Source: Amborella trichopoda
Lineage: Eukaryota; Streptophyta; Magnoliopsida; Amborellales; Amborellaceae
Reading direction: 5' to 3'
Assembly (NCBI RefSeq): GCF_000471905.2
Contig: NW_006498220.1
Location: 1,569,690-1,633,689, forward strand
Length of the DNA: 64,000 bases
A program made the position numbers and the translations under genes. The notes under the pieces were generated by a model. It made no database searches. It had not been told where the DNA came from and worked only from the letters and a program-made list of their open reading frames with translations. Shown here piece by piece: positions 11,677-22,686 of this stretch; position 1 is the stretch's first letter, and every line of letters starts with the position of its first letter.

Positions 11677-12526
11677 TGGTTATGTACCTCATATCTCACC
11701 TCCCCAGATCTTGGTGATCATGAAGTGGAAGGTGATCATGAAGTGGAAGGTTTGAACGAGAGGAGAAAAGAAGAGGGTACTCGACGAGGGGACGAGGCTA
11801 GCATGATAGGTGGACCAGTGTAATGATCAACCCGGATTGGTAGCAACACGAGCATTATATTTTGGACCGACTCGACGACAATACTACTCGAAACCAAGAT
11901 CGACATGATTGTCCTAATCTTGTACGGCAGCAAGACGGGCAAGGTACCCAGGACCAGCACGACGGTAATACTGCTCGACAGCCAGATTGCTATGACAACA
12001 CTAAACTGAGTCCACCCTCCGTCAAGTGAGAATAGAATGAAGAAAATTCATGAGACGACAAAGAGATGGGGTCTCGACGGCTCTAAGTGTCAGCACCCAT
12101 AATCGAGGAGTAGTAGTGTCACGACCCTTGGACGATGCTAGGCACTACTGCTCACGGCTAGAGGGCAAGCAATGAACCATGGGCGGCGCTAAGCATAGTC
12201 ATTAGGGCAACACAAGAAGACAGTACACCCCTGCTCGATAGGCGATAGCCTCATGTGAAGCGCGGGACGATAGCCATTCGCGAGGCACACGACCACAATT
12301 CTTGCTAAGGCACACGGTGGTAAGTGTGGGAAGAAAGAAGAGCCTTCACACAGCGATAACCACCGAGCGCACGAAGAAAGATTACGAACGACGATAGGTA
12401 CCAAGGGCGTAAAGGATGCCCGCAGATGGTGATAGGCACCGAGCGCTTGAAGGAAGCTCACAGAAGGCAACAGGTGTTGCCACGACCTCTCGCAAGCGGA
12501 GATGGACATCGCCGTCTAAGATTGGC
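11677..12526 (-). mobile_element. 3' LTR of element E, truncated
   Basis: Matches E's 5' LTR from its end inward: 11677-11722 corresponds to 31571-31617, and 11745-12526 to 31984-32750. A deletion of about 355 bases relative to the 5' LTR sits at 11723. At 12526 the match stops abruptly, so U3, R and the polypurine tract are missing. A direct repeat of GGTGATCATGAAGTGGAAG (11716 and 11732) marks the deletion point. Confidence 0.8.
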
Positions 12527-12539
12527 ACCGTAATGATGG

Positions 12540-12775
12540 TTTTCACCAACTTCCTTTGTTTTTGAGTTCTTTTACCCATGACCTTGCGATCATGTCCACC
12601 CTTTTCATCTGTTTTTTCTCACGATGCCCTTTTGGGGTTTTCACCATGCCTGGGTTTTTGTTTTCACAGAACTCTTTTACTCATGGTTTCGTGACCATTC
12701 CCGTTCGTCAGTTTTACTCACGGCGTTCCCTTCTCCAGGTGTACACCATGCCCATTTTTTGTGAAGATGTTTAGG
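12540..12775 (-). repeat. Stem-loop module at the 3' side of the cassette in E
   Basis: On E's sense (minus) strand, units of 35-60 bases have a short stem, an AAAACCCCAAAAGGG-like loop and a GAGTAAAA-like linker. Stems differ between units, for example CATGATC/GTCATG near 12577-12597 and ATGGT/ACCAT near 12683-12700. It is the same module as 43560-43830 and 51841-51990 in X. Confidence 0.65.
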
Positions 12776-14560
12776 GCCATGACTTCAAGATTTGTGCAAA
12801 GCCTTTTAACATCATGTGGCTAGGACGCGCACTATAGTGATGAATGGTAGTCTGTGGAAGTCATGGAGTGAGTATGGTGGTGGATTTGATTCACTTTGGG
12901 GAGATGGTGCGAGGTTGCCCATGAAAGATGGAAGATGTATGAAAGGTGGGTGAAAAGTGGTGACCCACTAGCTGACGACGAGTATGGGTTGCGAGATGAC
13001 TCGCCGTTTTGTGAGCATGGGTGCGACTCATTGGAGAATGATGAATAGTCGCAGTGAAGTGAATGGGTTCACTGAGGAAGCAATGAAGGTGGTGCGGGCA
13101 CACGAATGGGTTGGTTAAGGAAAGTGTGCGTGAAAATGCACATAAAAGGGGGTGTGCAAGAATGTGGGAGAAAGATTAAGGTCATGCCTCCAAGACCTTT
13201 GCAAAGAAGTTTAACGTCATGCGGCCAAGACGTGCATTATTGTTTAAGGTCATATAGCTTGGACCATGGTTGCTTAGTTTAAATTCATGCAACTAAGACC
13301 AGGCAGTTTAAGGTCGTGCAACTAGACCTCCACTACAGTTTAAGGTCATATAGTTCTGACCATGATGCTGAGCCTTTTAATGTTATGTTGCTAGGACGTA
13401 AACTATGGTTTATGGTCATATAGTTCGAACCGTGGCTATGTCGTTTAAAGTCATGTAGCTAGGACTAAGCAGTTTAAGGTCGTACAACTAGACATCCGCT
13501 ACGGCTTAAGGTCATATAGTTTAGACCATGGCTATGCAGTTTAAGGTCGTGTAGTGAGAACCATGGCTATATAGTTTAAGGTCATGCAACACGGACCATG
13601 ACTGTGCAAATTAAGGTCATGCCTCACATACCAAGGCTGTACAATTTAAGGTCATGCAGCACGGACCATGGCTGTGCAATTTAGGGTCATGTAGCATGGA
13701 CCATGGCTGTACAGTTTAAGGTCATGCAACATGGACCATGGCTATGCAGTTTAAGGTCATGCAGCATGGACTAAGGCCATGCAATTAAGGTCATGCAGCA
13801 TGGATCATGGCTGTACAGTTTAAGGTCATGTAGCATGGACCACAACTCTACAGTTTGAGGTCATGCAGCATAGACCAAGGCTGTACAGTTTAAGGTCATG
13901 CAGCATGGACCATTGTGCACCATGTAGGTGAAGCTACATGGGGAATGGGTCCGTGGATAGAAATTTGACTCCTTGGGGATAAAGATAGCTGAGGTTATAC
14001 ATAAGATTTGGACGAAGATTATGGCCCTACAAGGAGTGGTAAGTGGAAGCAGACTTCATGGGCGATTAAGAGGGTAAGTATGACTCCCTGGGGATAATGA
14101 GTAATGGTGTGCATGTAACTCTACTGATAATGACTGGCTAGAGTACAGATGCAACCCCACTGGGGGTAGTGGGTCGCAATATGGTGTGACTCCTACTGAG
14201 GTGTTGGTGTGAAACATACTCATTGAGGATTGAAGGGGTAAGCATGACTCCCTTGTTCTTTTGCATATGCCTAACTCCACTGAGGATGTTGATGGAATAC
14301 ACCTGGAGAAGGCATGCGTCCAGTTCACAGTTTAAAGTCATGTGTGTGGATTATTTGTTGCGATGTTTATCGTTTTACTACAAGGACGTGCGTTACAGTT
14401 TTAAGGTCTTGTAGCTCGGACCATGGCTACGTAGTTTAAAGTCATGCGGCTAGGATCACGCAATTTTAAGGTCATGCAAATAGACCTCCACTACAGTTTA
14501 GGGTCATATAGTTTGGACCATACAGTTTAAGGTCGTGCAAGTAGACCGTGGCTGTGGTAA
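12776..14560. repeat. Tandem array with GGTC/GACC core (element E)
   Basis: About 20 or more diverged units of roughly 36-42 bases. Each contains GTTTAAGGTCATGCAGC and TGGACCATGGCTG or variants, clearest at 13240-13920. Within a unit GGTCATGC faces GCATGGACC, so each can fold back. Between 13920 and 14330 the array is interrupted by loosely repeated ATGACTCC(C)TGGGGAT phrases. Homologous arrays lie at 50346-51840 (inverse) and 56250-57860. Confidence 0.75.
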
Positions 14561-14689
14561 AAGAAATTAACTCTCCTGGGAACCGAGCCGTAACTGGAGA
14601 CTTGACTCGTAAAGAGCGAGATTGAGGTGCAAGGAATGAACTTCCTGGAGATGCAAAACAAATGTCCAGATGGAAGTTCCATGGCATGC

Positions 14690-15050
14690 GGATGATGCTA
14701 TGTTCTGGATGGCGCTCGCTACGTTAAGCCCTTGATGAAGGTCGCATGATGTTAGCCAGTTGGTGAGGCGCACAATGCTAAATCCTTGACAAAGCGCACT
14801 GCGATGGCCCTTGACGAAGCGCACCGCGATGGACCTTGACGAAGCGCACGACGATGGTCGTAGACGAAGGCACGCTGCGATAGCCCTTAAGAAAGAAGCA
14901 CGGTGAATTCCCCTTAATAAAGGCATGCAATGATAGCCCTTAACGAAGGTGCACAACGATAGCCCTTAAAAAAGGCATGCGGTGAGAGCCCTCGACGAAG
15001 GCGCACGGTGACAGCCCTCGATGAAGGTACACAGCGATAGCCCTTGGTGA
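14690..15050. repeat. Short tandem repeat of about 30 bases near the E cassette promoter
   Basis: About a dozen units of the form GACGAAGGCGCACGGCGATAGCCCT, ending about 125 bases before the TATA box. The apparent minus-strand proteins rich in FVKGH or RAIA are translations of this repeat. Confidence 0.75.
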
Positions 15051-15174
15051 AGAGCACAACAATGGCCTTTTTCGGGTCTCGAGCTTGACCCACCCCAACC
15101 TAGTCTTATTGCCGTCTGAAGATGAGTGGAGCAACTTTTCAAACTTGTGAGGGGCATTTTGTGCCACTGCTGAG

Positions 15175-15188
15175 TATAAAAAAGGGGG
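15175..15188 (+). promoter_or_regulatory. TATA box of the antisense cassette in E
   Basis: TATAAAAAAGGGGG is the plus-strand counterpart of TATAAAAGGG at 48460-48451 in element X. A GA repeat follows at 15243-15256. It points toward the extra ORF at 16212-17021 and away from E's own gag. Confidence 0.6.
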
Positions 15189-16211
15189 AAAACCCCATTT
15201 CACTGTTTAACAGAAGGGTAAAATAGTTGAAGAGAATTTTTAGAGAGAGAGAGAGAGCTGGAGCTTCTAACATGAGACTTCCGACAAGAATTTCCTAGTC
15301 AAAGTTTGCAGCATACAGGCCTTCAGGAGCTTTCTGGCGAGCTTCAGAAGGTCCAAGTCCTTACGATGTGATTGCAAACATTTTCGAAGTGTGCCAAGCT
15401 TCTTGAGCAAGGAACGGGGCTTCTCAAAGCCTTAGCAAGATTTACAGTGGTGCTCTATTGGAGTTGTGGTACTTTTCCAATAGTCCAAGGTTGAAGGGGA
15501 GGATGTAGAGAAGTAAGAAGAGCTAACGGTCCTCTGGTTATTAGAAGAAGAAGGAGGAGTGGCAGTGGGTTCACCGAAAAACTCAGGGGAATTTTGGTGA
15601 GTTTGTGGCGAACTATTGATGTGTGGAAAAAGGGAGAAGGGAAATCCGCAGCATTACAATGAAACTTTCTGGGGATTTCGGTGGTTTTCCACCAACTCTG
15701 GTAATGAGTAGAAAGCGGGGAAGGGCTTTTTGGTGGTTCTTTTGATATCCTCGACTGTCGATAAGGGGGTTTTCCAGTGAACAGGAATGAGTTCCTGGCG
15801 AGGAGAGGAAGCGCCGACGAGAATTCGAGGCATGACAAGCACGTCAGGTGGCGTGCCAAGATTTCAAGGGACGTGGTACACCGTACGTGCGACACGTGTG
15901 AACAGCTGGAGTGCAAGCAGCATCAAGTGCTTTACTTCGGCTGACGACGATAGCCCCTTGGTTGCGAGACGACAATAGATCTTTAGTCGGGAGATGCTGA
16001 TAGTCCTGACCAACGCCGCCAGTGTCTTGTGATTGTGGGCAGACGGTGGTTGGATACATCCTCTTTAACGGATGTCTTCTCGGCAGTTAGTCAAGGACTC
16101 GAAAGCTTCCAATATGCCAGTCCCTTCTAAAAAGGTCTCTGAGAACGAAAATAAGGGAGAGATGAAGGTGGGGCACCACCACCTTCTCTGGGTGATTCTG
16201 GTCTGTGTGAC
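15189..16211 (+). other. Leader of the antisense cassette in E
   Basis: No convincing gene. The stretch shares scattered phrases (CTTTCTGGCGAG, GGGGATTTCGG) with the corresponding minus-strand leader in X (48300-47600), so it probably is the 5' leader or a decayed N-terminal part of the extra ORF. Confidence 0.4.
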
Positions 16212-17021
16212 TTGATAGTAATGGGCAGCCAGGCTTTTTCTCTTGCAACTTTGAGAGAGGACCTCACAACTTTTGCTCAAAGAGAACCTATCATAGGTTC
16301 AGCTTTTGTAGTTACCTCCTTCTCGGGACAAGTTATTCATCATCTCGTTTGGCGCATTCGTGGGGGCTTTGTCGTATCACAGGTCGTGATGCCTTTCCCT
16401 ACACAAGTTACCAGGCTCAATCGTCGTAATGTGTCCGTGGATAATGGACGTGACCTTCTTAGAGCCGCTTATCAACTTTTCCGTTGGTCTTCTTTCTTCG
16501 AGCTAATATGTTCCCCTTTTTGGCAAAGAGGCTGATGGTTCCCTATGTAGACTTGTTCAAAACGAAAGTGACTGAAATAGCTCAACAGGCTAGGGCAATT
16601 CTGGATTTGGAAGAATTAGCTTCTATTGAGAAATATCCCTATATCAAGCCCCTTACTTAAGTTCTTCCCTGGGCCTTTGACTGTCACAGATTCTGCGACA
16701 GTACACTTGGGTAATCTCAAAACCAACTTGCTCATACGTCAGTTTGTTCACCCATATTTTGAGATATTTCCCTCGGAGATTCCTTCGATATTTAAGGAAA
16801 TCACATGTTTTGAAAATGAGGATGACATGGAGATTCTTGAATATAACATCAATGATTTGGAAGGCATGCTTACTACGGCCCGTGAGGTAGAAAAATACTC
16901 GTTTTCACCTCAACTGATATGTGGGGAATATCCTCCTTTGGTTAGAAAGTTTGCCTTTCTTCAGGCAGCGGCTATGAAAGATGGGGATCAAATGGACACA
17001 ACAGAACTACTATCGACTTAA
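16212..17021 (+). pseudogene. Antisense extra ORF of element E (unknown family)
   Basis: Two open segments in different frames: 16212-16535, ending in LRAAYQLFRW, and 16626-17021, ending DTTELLST. A linking segment in a third frame reads LDLEELASIEKYPYIK near 16600. It is opposite in strand to E's gag and lies where X has its PMD gene, but I see no PMD motifs in it. It therefore looks like a different extra gene in the same cassette. Extra antisense ORFs between pol and the 3' LTR are known in Tat elements; the function of this one is unknown. Confidence 0.5.
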
Positions 17022-17350
17022 ACTTGGGAATTGAGCGATCTTCATTCGTTGCACACAAACGTTTGACAATAGAAATAAGATGCCCCTTTTAGCCTTTTAC
17101 TTTCTTTGTATGCCCCTACTTGTGATATCCTCTTGCTTTATGAATAAAATTCCTTCTTTTTGCTTCAGTGTTATTGCTTTTGCCCTTTTACAGTGTGAGA
17201 CGAAGAAGGATATCCCACTCCTCGCTTCATCTTTTGACAGCTTGTCGTGGCTTCAATGACCTTGAATGGGGGAGCAGCTGGTGTTTGATTGGATAGGGGT
17301 TCATAATTCATGGTTCTCATTATTTGGTGAGCTTGTTCGCTGTAAATACT
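17022..17350. other. Convergent region between extra ORF and gag-pro in E
   Basis: No gene. The 3' ends of the plus-strand extra ORF and the minus-strand gag-pro meet here. X has a related stretch at 43380-43960, with shared phrases such as CACATAATGAGGACAACGAACTATG against the minus strand near 17320. Confidence 0.5.
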
Positions 17351-17935
17351 TCAATCTGGGGGAGCCTTGTCTTCGATATCAGGTGCATTGCTTTTGAGCT
17401 CTTTACAAGTCTTAGTCTCAAGGACAAACTCTTTCAAGTGCTTCGAAGCGATGCGCATAACCTCCAACTGATTATGGAGGCTACGAACCTCGCTTCTCAG
17501 CTCTGCTACGGAGTCTTGTTCCTGAGAGCCGAAGGGCTGTCTCTTATCGGCCTGTACCACTTCGAGAGCCCCTTTGAGAGGTGAATGACCTTCTCTTGGC
17601 TGCTGGTGATCCCCTTGTTCCAAGAAGATTGAATTTGGAGTACCCACCTCAGTGGTTGGTGTGCCAATTATGCTTCAAAAAGAGCAATGGGGACGTGCCA
17701 AACCTTTTGTTGGTCCAGCGTATATGTAACCCTCGGTGCTTGAAGGTCTACCTCCAGGGCATCCTCAGTCTTAGGAGTTGCTTCTACCTTGCCATTTTGT
17801 TCTGGTGAATTACAAGTAAAGGTAGAGGGGGAAGCTTTGCCTTCAGGAGAAGGCACCATGACCTTAGAGAGGTGACAAGGTATACTTGGGCAGAGAGGAA
17901 TCAAAAGGAGGGTTTTGCCTTGTCTTTCCACTTCT
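17351..17935 (-). pseudogene. Post-protease linker with coiled-coil look, element E
   Basis: Minus-strand segment downstream of the protease. A VTYTLDQQKVWHVPIALFEA block (about 17727-17668) aligns with X just after the F2 insertion (42922-42980), where X reads a similar VTYMSD block then IPNAFLEAE. Next comes a charged heptad-like stretch, VAELRSEVRSLHNQLEVMR (about 17515-17460). No enzyme motif is visible. In autonomous Tat elements RT would follow; here the antisense cassette does. Confidence 0.6.
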
Positions 17936-17994
17936 TGAACATTTCCGTGATCATTCGCCCCAAGTCTTCAACATCATCATGAGACAAGGGTCCT

Positions 17995-18290
17995 GTCTCT
18001 TGCACAGGCTTTCAATCATCATCCTTTTATTTTTTTGGGGTTTGTGAAATAGTACTTAGCATCAGCATAATGAATTTGGGCTACAAGGAATGGTCTTTTG
18101 TCAGCATAAAACGTATGTTGTCTCTCATCTCGGCTATACTTGAAGCATTGGTGGAGCATGGAAGGAATCACCCCCTTCCATAGGGGAGGCGTGTAGTTCA
18201 CCATTCACAAAAAGGGGGTGATTGTGGAATTTGCCTCTCAACTGAAGGTCATCTTCAGAAGAGGAGATGGCCAAACACCCACTCAGTATG
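17995..18290 (-). pseudogene. Aspartic protease remnant of element E
   Basis: The minus strand reads DDLQLRGKFHNHPLFVNGELH (about 18270-18205), then jumps to a VIPSMLHQCFKYSRDERQ-like block and KRPFLVAQIHYADAKYYF (to about 18030). In X these parts are separated by about 70 residues, including the active-site region, so E has lost the protease core. The enzyme normally processes Gag-Pol. Confidence 0.75.
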
Positions 18291-19460
18291 ACTGAGTCAA
18301 CCTAAATAGGGCTCCACTTCAATCTCGTATACCTCTAGGTTAGAAAGAGCTTGCACCAGAGCCATACGGTAGTCTCTATATAGTAGAAGGACATCATAGA
18401 TACTTAGAAGGGCTGAAAGCTTTCTCAAGTGCCGAATTACATCGTATTTCATTATATCCTCATTAGTCTTCTACGTTTCTAATCCAGTCACTGGTGTAGG
18501 TGGTAGGGTATGCTTAGGAACAGGTTTTGGTTGAATTTTGGTTTGTGACACTGGCTGACATTATTGTTCAGCCGGTGCAGTTTGGGTTGATGGGGAGGAA
18601 ATATGTATTTGTGTTAGGGATGTAGAGGTTTGAGGTTGAGGCTTAGGGAAAAGTGAAGGATCAGGAAACTTGAGGACCTTGACTTTTTGAGGTGTGGGCT
18701 GTAGCTTCTTCTCCGATCTCAAGTTCATTTACCCCGTTTTGGAGTTTACTTCCAAGATCTGCACCATGTGGGAGGCCTCTTTGGAAGAGGGGCTTGAGGG
18801 TGGTTCGGTCTTGGCTTGGGTTGACAGGTCATCGGCGACTGTCAAGAATACAACCTCCTAGGCCAGTATCTTTCTTAGGCACTTCCACTGTGACCTACTA
18901 AGGCTGGTACCTCCGAGCTCTCTGTTCAGAGTGTTGAAGTATGGGTACTGTCGAGCTGCACCTGTGGAAGAAGTAAAAGAGGAGGGAGAAGAAGAAGAAT
19001 TAGAATGTTTCAGGCACCTTTTTACGTCATCACCAAAATTGGACGTGTGCAGTAAGTATTTTAGGTCTTGCCCCTACTTTGACCATTGTGGGGTGCTTTT
19101 AGCGTCGTCACCCATATTGGACAACTCCCGAGCTGTTGATGACTCAAGGACGTCCATCTGATTGGACGACATAATAAGGCAAGCTGCGCTTCGGATGAAG
19201 TCTTGTAAGGCTGGCAGTGGAGGAAGGGGCCTGAGAAACTCTTCCACGATTGGTGGCTAAGGGTTGTGGTTCCTTCCATGAGCTGACCTGGGTGCTCGTC
19301 TCCTTTTGGATCCTTGAGGAGGGGTTTGGTTTACCATATCGGGCTGATGAGTATTCCTAGCTTGGTGGACTACCTCACGCTTTAGGGATTTGAGCCTACT
19401 TCAGTCATGATAGACTTCCTAGGGCTGAGAGGTCGAGGGCTCTAAAGGGTCTGGTGTATG
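18291..19460 (-). pseudogene. gag-protease linker of element E
   Basis: Decayed minus-strand linker equivalent to X 36930-38200. A proline-rich LPPLP block near 19225-19200 matches PLPPLPTVLDVFLEPI in X near 37103-37150. Paired phrases of the form TSNFGDDVK occur near 19030, as in X at 37306. Acidic and serine-rich, with no recognised domain. Confidence 0.5.
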
Positions 19461-19461
19461 C

Positions 19462-20300
19462 TCATAAGGGACCAGTAATGGGATTTTCTCTTATATGGGA
19501 GTGACGGCTTGGAATTGCTCTAGGAGAATGGTGCAAATGATGTGGCCTTCCTGCACCTTCTGAGTGACTATAGCTTCGAACCCAGAGCATTCTTTTGGCT
19601 CGTGGCCCCATACTTGGTGTTATGGGTGCCAGAGGTTTTTTGTGTCCTGGGCAAGGCACTTAAGCTACCTAACGGGCTTGGGAGTGAAGAGACCTTTTAG
19701 AGCATTGTCTCAAAGAGGGCCTGCAGAGGGTCTAGCATAGCGCTTACTGGGGCTTACGTCGGGAGGAGTTCTTGCACTGGTGGAAGAGGGACTTGAGGGC
19801 ATCCTTCTGAGCTACCATGAGCTTCCTGGCATTACTGCATCTCTTTATCAAGAGTTTGTGGAAGTCAATGCATTTGCTCACGTCATGGCCACGTATCAGG
19901 TGATACGAGCACCAGAGGTTCTCAGTTCTTGGAGGTAGGAACTTGGGCTGCCTTGTCGGCTTTGGCGTGACGTATCCGTCTTCGAGCATTCTGGAAATAG
20001 TGCACGGAGGATGATGGGTGCCCCATCATCTTCTTGTATTGTCACTATGTGAGAAGCCTAATTCCCCCCAAATTCTTCTTTAACTCTTCGAGCTTTATCT
20101 GATCCTTGTTAATAAGGGCTTCGATAGTGTCGTTGAGCTTAGAGCAGTCCCTAGTGAGTGGGGTGGCCTACTTTCTTGTGATAAGGACAGTACCTTTCGT
20201 GTGTCACTTGTCGAGCTTGTTCTGGAGTGCTGACCTCTGGCAGCTGAATCATGTTTTTCTCCAATAGTAGTTGAAGTAGTGTAGGGACCCACTCCTTGTC
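19462..20300 (-). pseudogene. gag: gag zinc-knuckle region of element E (three knuckles)
   Basis: Three CCHC-like motifs on the minus strand in shifted frames: CPYHKKVGHPLTRDC (about 20200-20150, spanning a frameshift), CSYHLIRGHDVSKC (about 19910-19870), and a third with HQVWGHEPKEC near 19620. Knuckles bind the element's RNA in known families. X has two recognisable ones, because its second seems fused to the third by deletion. Confidence 0.7.
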
Positions 20301-20369
20301 AAAAGGATACATGTTGTTATGGTGCTGGGTCTAAAAGTCACTTGCTTTATGTTTTTAGGGGACGGGACC

Positions 20370-21139
20370 TTATTGTAGGACTGCTACTTGCCCCTGGCCT
20401 GAGATAGTTTGTGCCTTGAAGAGGTCCAGGGTTTGAGGAGCGGCTATGTTAGTGTTAGTCATGGTGATGACTGCACTGATCACTGCTTTCTGCTGGTTGC
20501 CTTGATTGTTGGAGCAAGAGTTCGAGCCAGAGGGTTTATGACGAGATCCATCATGGTGTTTGAACAAACCCTCCATACGGACTCCTTTGGAGTGAGCTCT
20601 AACATGGAGGGTGTATTGGAGGCCTCAACATGCAGGGCGATCTCAGGAAGTATGTTCCATATGCAACTCTGGACATCTTCTTTTTCAGTCATGGGAGTAG
20701 CATGGAAGGTTGCCAGCTCTCTCCATTGAGCGATGAACTTGTCAAGCGGCTCACCAAGGTCTTGAGTCAGAGTGAGGAGCTCGATAGGTTCCACATTCCT
20801 TTGGAATTTGTAGAAGCATTGGTAGAACAACTGCTCCATTTCCTGCCAAGTATGCACCAAGTTTAGAGGCAGCCGAGCATACCACTAGAGGGCTGGCCCT
20901 TAGAGAGTCTCGACGAATCAATGGAGGAGGAATCACCCATCAGTCACCGCCTCTCGACAGGCCGCTTGGAAGGGAGCAGTATGCTGGTGCAGGGACGTAG
21001 TACCATTGAACAGGGGAAGCTTCCCTTTTCGATAGTTCAGGGAAAACAATACCTGGTCGATGTATGAAGGGTACAACTTCCGGTAGAGCAGTGCCTCTTG
21101 CATGCCCGGGACCTTGTTCTTGAAGCTATTGGCCACCAT
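20370..21139 (-). pseudogene. gag: gag capsid region of element E
   Basis: Minus-strand retrotransposon Gag: RKLYPSYIDQVLF near 21070, the capsid block WQEMEQLFYQCFYKFQRNV near 20845, LTLTQDLGEPLDKFIAQW near 20775, and a basic tail with GNQQKAVISAV near 20480. It is open for 126 codons at 20480-20860. It is the uninterrupted reference that shows where L2 split the gag of X. Confidence 0.85.
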
Positions 21140-21154
21140 GGCGTCTATGTCGAT

Positions 21155-22600
21155 CTAGGAAACCCTGCAAGAAGGAGAGCTGTCTTGGGAGACCAGTGGG
21201 AGAGTTTGTTTGGGAACTGTGTCTTCGCCAGATGGGGAATCAGTCTCATGGTGAGAAGAAGGGGACCTAGAGGCTTCTAGATGTTCCGCCGTTTTGAGGA
21301 TGGACTGCATCATTACCTTGAATCTGTTCATTCGCTCTTCTTGGGCGTTGTCTTGCTCGTTAATAAAACTGATGGTTTCTTCTGGAAGGTCAGAGCCAAG
21401 TGGAGTAATGAATGGCCGGGGTTGGCGAGTCGTGCATGGTAAGTCAGTCTGGAGGGGCTGAGCATGCCCCGACTGGACTCGAGCCTTATATGCTGACCTT
21501 GTGCACTCGACGGTCTTGGGACTATGGCTTCTGGGCACTGATCATCGAGCTGTATTCTTGAACCTGCTCAAGTTCTGAAGTGTGTAGAGGGTAGAAGGGA
21601 TTATGAGGCAGCAGGTCACCGAAGGTGGTAAGCTCAACTACCTTAGGGGTTTCTTTAGTCAGGATCTGCAGACCTTTCTTCTGCTTGATCTTGAGGGGGC
21701 TATGGACCTCACTCCAGAACCAAGCCTACGGCTTGGACTGCCCCACTTTTCTTGAGCATACGAGGGCCATGTCTATGACCTGGAGAAAAGAGTGGGGTTC
21801 AAGGACAGAAAGAAACCTAGGTTTCCGTCTTGGAGGCTAGAGGCCTCAGTCCGACATCAGGTCGTTGCCCTGAATTCCTTTGTGAAGCACGTGTGCACAA
21901 CTAACTTAAGGCTGGCTCAAGATGGTACTCTTAGGGAAGACCTTTGAGTAACAGGTCTCAAGGTGCTTGCCTAGTGAGAGAGGAGTGACAGAAGAAGGAG
22001 CTGGTTCATGACTCCGCATCAGTAGGGATCGGGGAGGAACTTGTAAAGTCGGTGCGTGTGAAACTTTAGGGTTAACGATCCAGGTGACTTGGGGGTCAGC
22101 CCCGGTTTGCTCAACTGGTTCGACCTTAGGAGGTTGAGACCCACGAGCTTGTGTCTATGAGGGACCGGGTAGAAGCCCATATCTCACAGGGTGAAGTTGT
22201 GTGTGATGAGAGGGAGGAAAAAGTGGTCAACCCTCATGTGCTCGAGATGATGCCAAACTGGCACTGTCGCAAGCTGTGGGATGCATGGAGGGTGTAGGGT
22301 TTAGCCCGAGAAGGCCTAGCCTTGAACACGAGTTCGAGGTAGCATAAAAGATTCCCCGAGTTGTGGCTCGAGTGGTTGGACCATGAGTTCTTAGGTGTGT
22401 ACATGGAGTGGAGACCCCAGGACTTCCGCCTCCACGTACCGAGCCTCCAGGTGTAGAGGTTCGAGGTATGAAGGACCTCAAGGGGTAGCCTTGTGGTGGC
22501 CCTCAGAAGCGATGGAAACGCTAGAGTGGACAGGGCAGCCTTGCAACATACCCCAAAAATATGACTAGCGAGGGACTTGCCAGTAGCAGAGTGCATGCTG
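21155..22600 (-). pseudogene. gag: gag N-terminal and leader region of element E
   Basis: Minus-strand segment 21538-21155 has RSAYKARVQSGHAQP and an acidic EERMNRFKVMMQSILK stretch matching X (LTRSAYKAQAQSG near 9242; RMNQFEDMICKRMKK near 9408). Upstream to about 22000 the match to X 8650-8800 is DNA-level (CTAAGAGTACC and neighbours). Beyond that, no supported coding. The minus-strand ORF at 22234-22629 is unsupported. Confidence 0.6.
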
Positions 22601-22681
22601 TGTGTGGTAGCAGATGTACTACCATGCAAGGGGCCTTGATGGAGGGTCCACTAGGGGGAGGAAGAGGGGAGTCATGGACCT

Positions 22682-22686
22682 TTAAG
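22682..22686 (+). repeat. Left target-site duplication of element F
   Basis: TTAAG before the LTR start TGTTAGGACCC. The partner TTAAA at 31307-31311 differs by one G/A transition. Confidence 0.7.
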
